From assembly GCA_002964805.2 (NCBI GenBank), contig PUDQ02000089.1, positions 248,001 to 312,000 on the forward strand: a stretch of 64,000 nucleotides of DNA. The letters are read 5' to 3'. Source of the stretch: Trametes villosa (taxonomy: Eukaryota > Basidiomycota > Agaricomycetes > Polyporales > Polyporaceae). The first letter of the stretch is position 1, and every line of letters begins with the position of its first letter. The notes beneath the pieces are model-generated. The model was not told where the DNA came from, ran no database searches, and was given only the letters and a program-made list of their open reading frames with translations. This document shows, piece after piece, positions 12,393-24,700 of this stretch. The position numbers were made by a program, and so were the translations under genes.

Positions 12393-15300
12393 ATGTGAGC
12401 GGCCTCCGACTCGACGAGGGTGGTTATATTGACAGATGCTCGTGCGTTGACCCTGACAGTCGGACCATAAATCATATCACTTCGAGGTGCGCACATTTTC
12501 CCAGGGGAAACCCTTCATCTGGTGTGCCAAATCCGGAACGTGCAACCTCGCGTTGCAGACGCGTGCTCTCGACCGACGCCAGGTCTCCGCGCTCGACGGC
12601 TGGTGGGTTGACTTCTTTGTAAGCCCCGAGCTGTCGCGTCTCGCACGATAGCTAACACTTTCTCCCTCCTCGCATCCGGCCTACCGGCGGTCCTCGAGGT
12701 GAGGATCATGGGCTCCTTCTGCCAACTGCCCGTGCACGGGTGCCCGTCGCCATGCACGGCGTCCTTCGAAGGCCCGCACGAGCGTCCGCCGCGTTGCGCA
12801 CACTCGCACTCGACGTCCGTCTCGACTGCTTTCAATCCGGGGCTCCAGTGGACTGTCCTGCCGGCGGCGAGTAGGTAAGCCCGTGTGGACTCTCGGGAGT
12901 GGGTACGGGCTCTCCTCCGATGTTGTGCTCATCGGTTCTCTGCACAGGCTTGCTTCGGGGGTAACGCAACATGTGACGGCCCCAAACGCGAACGCAATGT
13001 CGGCGTGCGAGCCGTTTGCGCATCAGCCCCATCAGCCGCGCCGCAAGTGGAAGAGCGGGTTCCAACGCTGTTGCGCGCTTTGACCCACCTGGAGATCGCG
13101 CGGACGCCGATCTGCACTGGCAGGCATCCCCCTCGCAATGTTTCCACGCGACGTCAATTGGCAAGGCACGCTGCTCGGCCCCGTCGTGCGCCAATACCGG
13201 TGAGTTTAAGCTCTTCCCTTCTGAGGATCTCGGCCATCTTCCTGGCGCTACAGGTACCCCGCCGGGCCCCGGAGTCCCCGTCCCGCGGGCGTACCAGCGG
13301 AGCGGGTGCGAGTTGTGTGGCCGGCGCGCGGGCAGTTCTCTCGGCGAGCCCGGCTTCGGAGACGGTGTCTCGGGGAGGCAAGAGGCATGCTTCGCGGGTC
13401 CGTTGTGCGGCAAGATCCGTGCTCGCGCGGACGTTCCATCCGCGAGATGAATTCTGGGCTTTCCCACTTGTGGGTCCATCCACGCCCCACGCCCCTGCTG
13501 TGCGGCTGCAGCAGTGTTTCCCGTCACCCAAGTGCACGCGGAATCCCGCCTGATGTGGTGGGCCAACGGCGGGCGAGCAGCGCATTGCGCTCGGGCTCCC
13601 ATTGCAAGGCAGCAGCGTCGGTTCATCAAGGGCCCCGGATGAACTTCGCACCAAGAGACTCAAAGTACGTACACACCTCAGGGTCGGTGCGGCACCTTGC
13701 CCGCACCATTTTCGTGCTTCGCGGGCGACGTCAGCCCCTCGTTCGCGTCCGGCCATGGCGCTGCTGACAGTGCAGCATGGTGCGTCGTTTTCGCCGCCCT
13801 CTCCCCCGCCCGTTCGTGGTCAGTGTGAATTTGATGCAGCTTCCCAGCACGAGAAGCATTGCAGTGCGACGATCCGCCGCCGCGCGCTCAAATACGTCGG
13901 CGATCGCGAGCGAGGACGGCGGGAGGGCGTCGGAAGCAGGTTCGTCTCCTGCTTGGGCAAGCCTGCGCCGTTGCGCCGGGAGACTGCATGCCGGTGTGTT
14001 CGTCTGCGACGTTCTCCTGCGCATCACGAGAGCGGGCATTCAGGTGCGCCACGCCATAGCACAGAGTTCACAGAATATATTTCGTTGCTCCTCGTACCAC
14101 ACCCACGCAGACGGGGCGAAACTAGGAGGCGGACATCCTCGTCCTGCTACCCGGGAGACGCACTGCGCGGACTACTACCCCGGGGCATGGATGCACGCAC
14201 AGGCCTTCTACCCGAACACCTCGTCCGTCCAAATGTAGCGTCAGCGGCGCGATAGGAGCGGCGGCGGCGACGGCGGAGGGCCCCGAAGCGAACAGGGCCG
14301 CACCTCGAGGGCGGCCTCTCCCATGCACGGGCGCGATCGAGCCCCGTGCGCCTGCTGAAGCCTCATCAGCCTGCGAACGACTGACAGCAGGAAAGCATCG
14401 CACGTCCTCCCCCCATGTACCCCTCCTCGAGTCAAGTCGAGTCTCCCCTCCGAAGGTCCACCGTCGCCCGCCTGCTCTACGAGCATCCCGGTGAGTACTC
14501 TCCACCTTCTCCTCGCTTTTCCTCCATAGTCTGCTGCTCGCTATTCACGCTCTTCGCTCTCGCCATGGTGCAGGCACCGGCATCCACCCCTACACGGAGG
14601 TGAGTCGGCCCTTGCGTGTGCCGCGGCATGCGAGTGCGCCGTCGACGCTCACCGTCTCCTCCCAGGCGTTCTCGGTGTCCGTGCACGCATGGCATCTGTC
14701 GTCGGTGTCGGCGTCGTCTGTGCCGTCTTCGCGCGGCGGAGGTCTGGATGTGATGAGTACGTCTCCCTGCCCGTCTGCGAGTCCTCGACGCAGCTCACTA
14801 CTTGGCACGCATCTCAGCTGTCGCCCCAACACCCCCCGCACGGAGCAACATCCCTGCAAGCGGGGCGACGAAGGGCGGAAGGGCGGGGCGCGCATCACGG
14901 CGCGTGGACACGAGCGCGACTTGCTGCGTGGGCGGACGAGCGGGCGACGGACGGGGCACACGGACCCGGCGGGGGCGCTAGATAGTTCCCGTCTCGATGT
15001 GTGCGCAATGCGGCAGCTTCGACGCGCCGAGCACGGCACGCGCCGAGCACGACGCACGCCGCGCGCGCGACGCGGAGACGCGCCGCCCGCCCATACGGAC
15101 ACGGCCTCCGACGAGACCCCGGCGCGTTCGGGAGGTTCCCTGGGGCACGACGTGGCCCGCGTTCGGCAGACGGCGGCGTGCGCCCTCTGGTGCGCACAGG
15201 CGGCGGTCTGCGAGAGCACGAGGTTAGCCTCGCGTGCGCGCCGCTTCGGACTCGTACCGGGGACGGGGGGTGCAGCCGCGCAGCGCAAGCACCAGGGGGT

Positions 15301-17459
15301 ACGCTCTCGCGGGGCGGGACCTCGCTCCGGCCGTCCCGGTGGCAGGCGAGAACGACGGCGGGGGGCGTTGTGTGCGAGGCAGAGACTGGGAAGGCGAGCG
15401 GGTGGGGGATGTGCGGGTGCGCGGCGGTACGCCCGCGCTCGAGCGTGTGTTCGCTCGTCGGGAACGAGCCGTCCGAGGGCGATCTCGCTCACTGCCCTGT
15501 ACGCCGGGCCGCCCGAGCGACGTCAGTGGTCGTCCGCCGCCGCCCAGGCGAACGCTGCAGCGCGTACTCCGCGCTCCGACATCCGTCATACTACGTCCAC
15601 GCGCAAGAGCAGCCGGGGACGCGCTCTGCGTGCGGCGCGCCACCGGTCGAAAAAGTCTAAATCTTGAGCGCCTATTGTGGGCGACGGCGAGCAGCGTCCA
15701 CGGCGCGTGCCCCGCGGCGGGGGAGCGCTCGGAGTCTGCACAGGGAGCTAGACATGTCTACGTAGGGGCGGAAAATACAATTTCACGCAGATATCTCCAG
15801 CGGAAAGGGGGGAATGGGGGAGGTGCTCACCTCCGGGCGCCATGTACGAGTCCGAGTGCCGCCGCGACAGACTCGCGTTGCGCGCTGCGCGGTACACACC
15901 CGCCTGTCCGCTCGCGGCTGCGACGCGTCCGGGGTGGGAACAGCGTGTCGGTGCCCGGGCACTCGGGCCCAGGATTCAGGCCTCAGGAGGCGCGCCGCGC
16001 CCGACGCGGAGACCACGCCGACGCTTGCCCCTGCCCCGAGCGCCGCGACGCAGAACGCGGGCGGCAGCAGGCGGGCACGGCCGCGGTCGTGCGCGGGGGC
16101 GTCTCCGGTGTGTTACGATGCACGAGGGACGTCACCGTCGACGGCGTGTCCGTTGTGGGAGTCGGGGACGACCGCGTGCATGGGGCCGGGAGCACGTCGA
16201 GGTCCGCCCGCAGTACTTTGCGGGCGGCGCTATGGCATGCAGCAACGCGCCCGCGTGCGGGCGCGCCGTGCGCTTGCAGCTCGCGCTCGCGCTCCGGCTT
16301 GGGGCCCGCTCGCACAGAGCCCCTCCGCGGTGCTCCCGCACGACGCCATCGCCATCGTCGAGCGGTGGTCGCTCGCGGTCACTTGAGCACACGCTCCGGC
16401 ATGCTAGGAGCTGCCGTGCTGACCTCGAACGCGAGGCTGGCCGGGGGCGTGCCTTGGGGACGCGGACTCGCACGGCGCGAGCGGCGTCGGGAATGTCTAA
16501 ATCTTGAGCGCTTATTCTTGGCGCAGCGCGAACGGCGTCCGTGTCGTCCATAGCGGTGGCCGCACGGCGGGGGCGCGTTCGGAATCGGTACAGGGCATCT
16601 ATTGTGTGTGTGTAGATACAGGATGTGCGGTATTACGGGAATCCGGTGAGCGGAAGCGGAGGAATGGAGCAAACACTCACATCGGGGCGAGAGGTATCTT
16701 CGCGGGGGCGCCCGCAAATGGCACAGGGGTGTGCGGGGGAGTTGCGCCTGCATGAAGAGCGCAACGCGGGGCCGATTGGACTCGGGAGACGAGAGGTATG
16801 CGGCATTTCGAGGGGACGAGCGTCTTGTTTCGCTCATGGCGAGGGCGGGAGGCCGATTCACGGCTCGCGACGAGCACGGCAGGTCCGCCATGGATGCCCC
16901 ACGCACGCGAACGCGGTTCCGGGGCGGGGCGAGCGCGGGACGGGCGTATTGTGTCGAAAGACGGGAGATGGTCTGTAGGCCGCGGACGAGATGAGTAGCA
17001 TATACTGGCAAAAATGCAACAGGGCGCACTTTTGGTCGAACAGACAGATGCCCCGGGCGATATGGGTGTCGTTCTGATCGGGGCGCACCGGGGCTGTCGA
17101 TGTATGCACTCCAAGATGGAGTCTGCCGCGCGGGAGGACGGGAAACGGCGCAGAACGCGGGCGCGGGCTGGGAAAGCGCGTCGGCGGAGAGCACGAGACA
17201 GACGCGAGAGGCGAGACGAGACGGCGCTCGAGCACGATGGGCGATCTAGCAGAGAACGGGCAGCAAGAGCGGACGGGGCGCAGAGGCAGAGGCAGAGGCA
17301 GAGAGCGCTCGAGCTGGGGTGCAGTGCGGAACGCGCGAGAGAGCACAGAGTGAGAGAGCGAGGGCAGGCAGCAGAGGGCGCGATCGGGCGGTGACGCAGC
17401 GAGAGACTGAGCGAACGCGATCGAGCAGCGAGTGGGCGAGAGAGACTCGGGGGTGCGCA
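12393..17459. other. Rest of body U, unit A: no firm gene
   Basis: Long open frames exist on both strands but are the overlapping kind expected in GC-rich DNA. Isolated exon-like pieces flanked by good splice sites are seen (12840-12955, 13084-13254, 14415-14595), none assembling into a protein I trust. The last 300 bp (17140-17459) is GA-rich on the + strand. Confidence 0.5.
15655..16690 (+). repeat. Diverged internal subrepeat in body U (unit A)
   Basis: GTCTAAATCTTGAGCGC occurs at about 15655 and again at about 16495, each followed by ~150-190 bp of related sequence (CGGCG..GCGTCC, GGGAGCG/GGGCGCG..CGGA, CACAGGG/ACAGGGC, CGGAAAG/CGGAAGCGGAGG, GCTCACCTCCGGG/CACTCACATCGGG). Spacing is 840 bp. 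The same pair recurs in unit B at about 25062 and 25896. Confidence 0.6.
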
Positions 17460-17625
17460 GCCACCGGGACGGGCGGTCCATGTCGGGCTGTGGCAGGGAG
17501 TGCGGCGCCCCGAGTCGGGCGCTGTGCCGCGTTACAGTCGCCGTGGCCGGTGCAGCGTCCGCGGCGACGGCGATGGGCTGAGCCTGAGTGTGCGCACGGC
17601 GGCCACATGGATATGGAGGGGCAAG

Positions 17626-17631
17626 TATAAA
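17626..17631 (+). promoter_or_regulatory. TATA box, array copy B
   Basis: TATAAA in the same CAAGTATAAAGCGTCG context as copies A and C, about 215 bp before the ATG at 17842. Confidence 0.65.
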
Positions 17632-17841
17632 GCGTCGCCGCGGGCTGAAACACGGGCGCCTGCGCGGCCAAACTGGGCACAAGAGCGGGCCCACGTGGGA
17701 GGCGTGTTCCCTCCATTGTCCTCTCAGCCAGCTCCGTGCGCACCACCTCTCCTCCTCCTCCCCTCCTCCTCATCCTCCGCCGAGCGTATGTTTTCTGCCT
17801 GAGCCGTCTGCCGCCCCCCCGCCGCATTCCTGCCCATTTCC

Positions 17842-19683
17842 ATGTTCCACTTCAGACGCGACGCCCCGTCCCAGTCTCGCCAGCCCGAAAAGCCTAGGTC
17901 TCGTCCCCGATCGCTCTCTACGCGCTCTTCCTCCTCCCTCTCGCTCTCTGCTTCCGCCGCGGCAAACCTCCATCTCCTCCCCCGCCGCGCTCCCCTCGCC
18001 CCGCTCGATCCTCAGGCGACCAACGCCCCGCTGCCCGCTCCTGACGATCAGATGTCCCCCGCCTCGTCGTCATCTGCGTTCCTAGGTTACAATCCTCCCG
18101 ACGACTCTCGCGACCCCGACCGCGCTCGTTATAGCATTGGCAGACCGATCGTCCCTCGTGCTGGCATTGATGAGTTTGCCGGCAATCTCCCCTCCTCCAG
18201 GCGCAGATCCATTCCCAACCAGTGTGTAATCTCCTCCCATATTTCTATTCCCCCATCCCCATATTCCGTTTTCAGAGCGCAAAGTAGCACGACCGTGTCA
18301 CGCCCCCCTCAGCTCCAGCAACGGCCCCTCCCACGACGCGCGACCCACACCCCGTCCTCCTCGGTCTCCTCTTCCCGCAGAACATCCCTTCCCACCATCC
18401 TCCATCAGTCGGCAATTAAGACGGCTCCGTCAGCACCAACCACGACCATCAGCGACAATGCGAACTTCCTGAATGCTACAGACGACATCTACTCCAACCT
18501 CTCCACCTTCACCTTCGGCGCCGCGCGACCAAACCCCCCGTCTCGCCGCGCAGAGCACATCAGCCCGTTCACGCTCGCCAGCTCCAGCGGGGCGGACCGC
18601 ACCCCGCGTCCCTCCGTCTCGAGCAACAGCAACGGATCGCGCACTCCCAGAGTGCACCCGAGTGAAGGGGCAGAGGACGAGGACGAAGAAGAGGCTGCGC
18701 GGCAGACCCGGGCGAAGATGCGGGCCATAGACGATGGCACCCGCCGGCCTTCTCTCCCCATTAACGCGCAGTCGGGGCCGTCGAACTCGCCTTCGCCGCC
18801 CCGTGCCGAGACCGATTCGGAAGCGGAGCTCGACTCGGCCGCGTACGACGACGGCGAGGACCTCGACACGGACGTCGAGTTCGACTACCGCAACTTCTCG
18901 CGGGAAGACGTCTCCGACGCCGCCTCGCAGCACACGTTCGGCGGCGGCAACGTCGGGCACTACCCGCCCGGCCGCGACGACCGGCTGAGCATGACGATGA
19001 GCCTCATCGAGCAGGACGACGAGGAGGATCGCGGGGACGCGGGTACGTCTTCTCCTGTCACCTTCGCCCGAATACGCGACAGCAGCGGCGAGTCGAGTTC
19101 GAGCCCCGTCTCCTCCCCGTCGCAGTCCCGGCGCGGAAGCGTGCCATGGAACATCCCGAACGTCCTGCCCCCGGCGCGCGCGCGGACTCGGACGCGAGCG
19201 GGCACGGTGCCTGATCTGGACGCGGAATCTGCGCACAGTCGCAGAAATTGCCGCTGCCTTGCGCACGATTATACGGGTAGGTGGGCGATTATACGGGTAG
19301 GGATCATACCGGTAGGTGGGCGCACGATTGTAGGGACAGGGGGACACAGTTGGGAGCTCGGGGTGAGCACGCCGTCAGGCGGACGTGGACGAGTGGCTCG
19401 TTCCGATGTGTATGTAGTAGAAAATATATTTTTGTTCGCGCTCAGTGTCGCCTGCCTCGGAACGGGCCCTCGCGTGTATACGCACGCACTCGCAAGTGAG
19501 TATGTACGACGCTCCCCGGCGCACGGCTGCACCCCGCGAACGCGACGTCTCCAGCGACGCGGATTGAAGCTGAAGAGCGCTGAAGCCGCACCACGCCGCC
19601 TCTCGCCCGCGGACAGCCCTACGACTAGAAGACGTGAATGCGGGATGAATATAGCCGTACCTCTTGTTCAAGGACGCGAATGA
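17842..19683 (+). pseudogene. Truncated copy B of the 27242 gene, reading into body U
   Basis: Starts MFHFRRDAPSQSRQPEK and matches the full-length protein up to VPWNIPNVLP, then continues in frame through the R/U junction (19180) into non-homologous Arg/Thr-rich sequence to a stop at 19683 (613 codons as read). It lacks a 6-residue piece (IAGAND region) present in copies A and C. The 54 bp putative intron at 18222-18275 has diverged more than its flanks, which supports its being an intron. Promoter and start are intact. Confidence 0.8.
19264..19325 (+). repeat. Short minisatellite CGATTATACGGGTAGGTGGG-like, three copies
   Basis: CGATTATACGGGTAGGTGGG at 19266, an immediate partial second copy, and a third diverged copy (ATCATACCGGTAGGTGGG). 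Unit A has a single copy near 9835. Confidence 0.7.
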
Positions 19684-20769
19684 GGCGGATCTGAGGGCGC
19701 CGGGGCTTCGAATACCACGGCGCGTGGGCGGACGCGTCTGCGAGACTCTGCGACTACGGCACAAAACGACTCGGAGCTGCTACCATTAGATACACTTCTA
19801 CTGCTCGCTCGCGACGTCCTCGGATGCTGCGCTCTCCGGTCAATGCGGCCGCGCAGAGACTGTGCTCAGCGCGGACAGCGCCGTTGCGGCCTCGCAGGCG
19901 GACGATGGTCCCGCGTGGTGTCGTACTCGCTCCGTTGTTCGTTGCCGGTACCTGGCGTAGCATCAGCGAGAAGTAGAGCACTCGTCGACTCACCGTTTCG
20001 GGCCGCAGGCGCAAGAAAAAGCGACTCCGCGTTCCCGGATTGGGCAGGGAGGGCGCAGCATCGGTATGCATATTGAGCGTTCCCCAGAGCAGAAAAACAT
20101 TACCTGCTGGCTCCCGTATCGCTCCCGCGCGACCCGTGAGTCTCGCAAGACTGCACGCCGCTCTCCTGCAGCCGGTCGCGGCGCAGCACCCGCAAAGACA
20201 CGACAGGAAGAGAAACAGTCGATTTACGCTTGTAGACGAGCGAGTCAAGCCTGATAGCCCCTAGTTGTAGCTCGGCGTTGCCCCACAAGATACAGTCGGG
20301 CGCGCGGAGCGAGAGAACGAGTCGGAACGGCAAACTCGAGAGAGAAAAGCAAGTGTTGTAGCAGCGCGAGCAGCCGTCGAAGACAGACACGAGAGACGCA
20401 GTCGAGAAAATGCGGGGACAAGATATATACGGCCAGAGCAAGCTGCAGAGCCGGCGGCAGACGCGCGTGGTCGAGAGACAAGAACGAGCAAAAGGAAGCG
20501 GCAGTGGCGGCGGGCTGCAGCAGCGCTCAGGCGCTAAGCACCGCAATTGGCAGGTCGTGTGGTTCGGAGCGCCGGCTCGACGGCGAGCAATGCAATGCAA
20601 CTCTCTTCCGCGCCTTCACCGCCTGCTAACGGCCCATTCGACGAGATCAAACGGTGTATTCGACCCTCAAGAAGGAACTGATTACGATGGCCGTGCACGC
20701 GCTATACACAGACAAGATGCAGCCAGTACTAGGCCGTGCCCAACCCGACTCGGTACGCTCGCCGCCGGC

Positions 20770-21797
20770 TCACTCCTCGATCGGGTCCTCATCTGCGACC
20801 ATAGATCCCTCACCCGAAGCCGTTCCTGCTGCACCACCCGCAGCGAGCACAGGAGCTCCCCTCTCTCCTGCACCGCAACTCGAGCCGGATGCCGCCCCGC
20901 CGCTGCCGAGGGCCCACGGCGCCCAGGTGCTGATCGGCTTCAGCTTCGTCAGCGGGTCGCGCACTCCCCAGCACCTCCCGCTCGCCGAGCCCCCCGATGA
21001 GCTCGAGCTGCTCCGAGGCTTAGCGCGGTACCCCTTGGCGGCCTCGAAGACGTACGGGTGGCTCTTGACGCCGGCCCTCGGGAGCAAGTGCGCCCGGTTG
21101 TACGGGCTGCTGGGGTCGAAGTGGCGCCGCTTCTTCATGTCGTCGCGCTGGTCGCGCGGGGGTTTGTCGTCCGCACCAGCACCAGGGGAGGATGTGGAGG
21201 TGAGCTCGACGCCGATCGGGCTGAGGTCGGTGGGGTCGAGCACGAGTGCCGGAACGGGCGCGGCCTCGCGACGCGGACGCGTCCAGGGCTTCCAGGTGCC
21301 CGCGGCGTCGGCCACAGCGTCGTAGTGCGGATGGACGGTGTTCGCGTTGCGCTTCGCGTTCGCGATGTCCTCGGGTGTCGCGCGCACGAGCTTGAACTTG
21401 CCTTCATCCCAGAGCTCGAGCAGCTCGATGCGGGGCAGCATCCCGTTCGGGATGTCATTGAAGTTCGTGAACGGGATGTGTGTGGGCCAGCCGGTGAACT
21501 TGCACCCGTAGCGGACGACGGTGATGTTCGCGTAGTAGGGGGTGGCGTAGTAGATGTCGGAGAACTTGTTATCGGTGAGTGATACTGCCTCCGCTTGTGT
21601 CAGCTCGCTCGCTCTGATGTCCGACAGATCATGGACTCACAAAGACACTTGGTCGCCCTCCTGCGTAGCTCCTCCTGTAGCAGCTCGCGGGACTGGCCCG
21701 TGTATGTCTTGCGCTCGCGAGTCGACGGTGGGCAGATGGGGAGGACGGCGGCGGGCTCGGCGGACATGGCGACGGGGAGCGTACGAGGGTGGTGCAA
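20770..21797 (-). CDS. Two-exon protein of unknown function, array copy B
   Basis: Exons 21797-21641 and 21584-20770 give 323 aa, nearly identical to the protein at 11368-12392 with one extra residue in the low-complexity tail and a few substitutions (MSAEPAAV for MSTGSAAV; TDNKFSDIYY for TDGMFSDIYY). Frame, splice donor, acceptor and stop are all preserved. That is expected for a young duplicate and compatible with function in both copies. The family is not recognised. Confidence 0.65.
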
Positions 21798-24700
21798 ACG
21801 TGAGCGGCCTCCGACTCGACTCGGGTGGTTATATTGACAGGTGCTCGCGCACCGACCCTGACAGTCGGACCGTAAATCATATCACTTCAAGGTGCGCACG
21901 TTTTCCCAGGGGAAACCCCTCAGCTGGTGTGCCAAATCCGGGACGTGCAACCTCGTGTTGCAGATGCGTGCTCTCGACCGACGCCAGGTCTCCGCGCTCG
22001 ACGGCTGGTGGATTGGCTTCTTCGTAAGCCCCCGAGCTGTCGCGTCTCGCACGATAGCTAACACCTTCTCCCTCCTCGCATCCGGCCTACCGGCGGTCCT
22101 CGAGGCGAGGATCATGGGCTCCTTCTGCCAACTGCCCGTGTACGGGTGCCCGTCGCCATGCACGGCGTCCTTTGAAAGCCCACACGAGCGTCCGCCGCGT
22201 TGCGCACACTCGCACTTGACGTCCGTCTCGACTGCTTTCGATCCGGGGCTCCAGTGGACTGTCCTGCCGGCGGCGAGTAGGTAAGCCCGTGTGGACTCTC
22301 GGGAGTGGGTACGGGCTCTCCCCCGATGTTGTGCTCATCGGTTCTCTGCACAGGCTTGCTTCGGGGGTAACGCAACATGTGACGGCCCCAAACGCGAACG
22401 CAATGTCGGCGTGCGAGCCGTTTGCGCATCAGCCCCATCAGCCGCGCCGCAAGTGGAAGAGCGGGTTCCAACGCTGTTGCGCGCTTTGACCCACCTGGAG
22501 ATCGCGCGGACGCCGATCTGCACTGGCAGCCGTCCCCCTCGCAATGTTTCCACGCGACGTCAATTGGCAAGGCACGCTGCTCGGCCCCGTCGTGCGCCAA
22601 TACCGGTGAGTTTAAGCTCTTCCCTTCTGAGGATCTCGGCCATCTTCCTGGCGCTACAGGTACCCCGCCGGGCCCCGGAGTCCCCGTCCCGCGGGCGTAC
22701 CAGCGGAGCGGGTGCGAGTTGTGTGGCCGGCGCGCGGGCAGTTCTCTCGGCGAGCCCGGCTTCGGAGACGGTGTCTCGGGGAGGCAAGAGGCATGCTTCG
22801 CGGGTCCGTTGTGCGGCAAGATCCGTGCTCGCGCGGACGTTCCATCCGCGAGATGAATTCTGGGCTTTCCCACTTGTGGGTCCATCGACGCCCCACGCCC
22901 CTGCTGTGCGGCTGCAGCAGTGTTTCCCGTCACCCAAGTGCACGCGGAATCCCGCCTGATGTGGTGGGCCAACGGCGGGCGAGCAGCGCATTGCGCTCGG
23001 GCTCCCATTGCAAGGCAGCAGCGTCGGTTCATCAAGGGCCCCGGATGAACTTCGCACCAAGAGACTCAAAGTACGTACACACCTCAGGGTCGGTGCGGCA
23101 CCTCGCCCGCACCATTTTCGTGCTTCGCGGGCGACGTCAGCCCCTCGTTCGCGTCCGGCCATGGCGCTGCTGACAGTGCAGCATGGTGCGTCGTTTTCGC
23201 CGCCCTCTCCCCCGCCCGTTCGTGGTCAGTGTGAATTTGATGCAGCTTCCCAGCACGAGAAGCATTGCAGTGCGACGATCCGCCGCCGCGCGCTCAAAAA
23301 CGTCGGCGATCGCGAGCGAGGACGGCGGGAGGGCGTCGGAAGCAGGAGGTTTGTCTCCTGCTTGGGCAAGCCTGCGCATGCGCCGTTGCGCCGGGAGACT
23401 GCATGCCGGTGTGTTCGTCTGCGACGTTCTCCTGCGCATCACGAGAACGGGCATTCAGGTGCGCCACGCCGTAGCACAGAGTTCACAGAATATATTTCGC
23501 TGCTCCTCGTACCACACCCACGCAGACGGGGCGAAACTAGGAGGCGGACGTCCTCGTCCTGCTACCCGGGAGACGCACCGCACGGACTACCCCGGGGCAT
23601 GGATGCACGCACAGGCCTTCTACCCGAACACCTCGTCCGTCCAAACGTAGCGTCAGCGGCGCGATAGGAGCGGCGGCGGCGACGGCGGAGGGCCCCGAAG
23701 CGAACAGGGCCGCACCTCGAGGGCGGCCTCTCCCATGCACGGGCGCGATCGCGCCCTGTGCGCCTGCTGAAGCCTCATCAGCCTGCGAACGACTGACAGC
23801 AGGAAAGCATTGCACGTCCTCCCCCCATGTACCCCTCCTCGAGTCAAGTCGAGTCTCCCCTCCGAAGGTCCACCGTCGCCCGCCTGCTCTACGAGCATCC
23901 CGGTGAGTACTCTCCACCTTCTCCTCGCTTTTCCTCCATAGTCTGCTGCTCGCTATTCACGCTCTTCGCTCTCGCCATGGTGCAGGCACCGGCATCCACC
24001 CCTACACGGAGGTGAGTCGGCCCTTGCGTGTGCCGCGGCATGCGAGTGCGCCGTCGACGCTCACCGTCTCCTCCCAGGCGTTCTCGGTGTCCGTGCACGC
24101 ATGGCATCTGTCGTCGGTGTCGGCGTCGTCTGTGTCGTCTTCGCGTGGCGGAGGTCTGGATGTGATTAGTACGTCTCCCTGCCCGTCTGCGAGTCCTCCG
24201 AGTCGACGCAGCTCACTACTTGGCACGCATCTCAGCTATCGCCCCAACACCCCCCACACGGAGCAACATCCCTGCAAGCGGGGCGACGAAGGGCGGAAGG
24301 GCGGGGCGCGCATCACGGCGCGTGGACACGAGCGCGACTTGCTGCGTGGGCGGACGAGCGGGCGATGGATGGGGCACACGGACCCGGCGGGGGCGCTAGA
24401 TAGTTCCTGTCTCGATGTGTGCGCAATGCGGCGGCTTCGACGCGCCGCGCAGGGCACGCCGCGCGCGCGACGCGGAGACGCGCCGCCCGCCCGTACGGAC
24501 ACGGCCTCCGACGAGACCCCGTCGCGTTCGGGAGGTTCCCTGGGGCACGACGCGGCCCGCGTTCGGCAGACGGCGGCGTGCGCCCTCTGGTGCGCACAGG
24601 CGGCGGTCTGCGAGAGCACGAGGTTAGCCTCGCGTGCGCGCCGCGGTGGGACTTACAGCAGGGAGGGAGGCGGAGGGGGCAGCCGCGCGGCGCAAGCACC

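Larger units (their letters stand above)
8027..17459 (+). repeat. Tandem array unit A (R-U, about 9.43 kb)
   Basis: First full unit. R part 8027-9749 equals the promoter plus 5' third of the gene at 27242. U part 9750-17459 is the body. The shared sequence starts at GCCACCGGGACGGGCGG (8027, 17460, 26859), so the period to unit B is 9433 bp. Identity to unit B is high with scattered substitutions and small indels; unit B carries about 150 bp (around 20089-20240) missing from A near 10823, and A has an extra ~240 bp subrepeat. Confidence 0.95.

Noticed and set aside
12832..13629. 265-codon minus-strand frame in body U (repeated at 22112-23035)
   Set aside because: Compositionally random, and overlaps equally long frames on the other strand; conservation between copies reflects recent duplication only.
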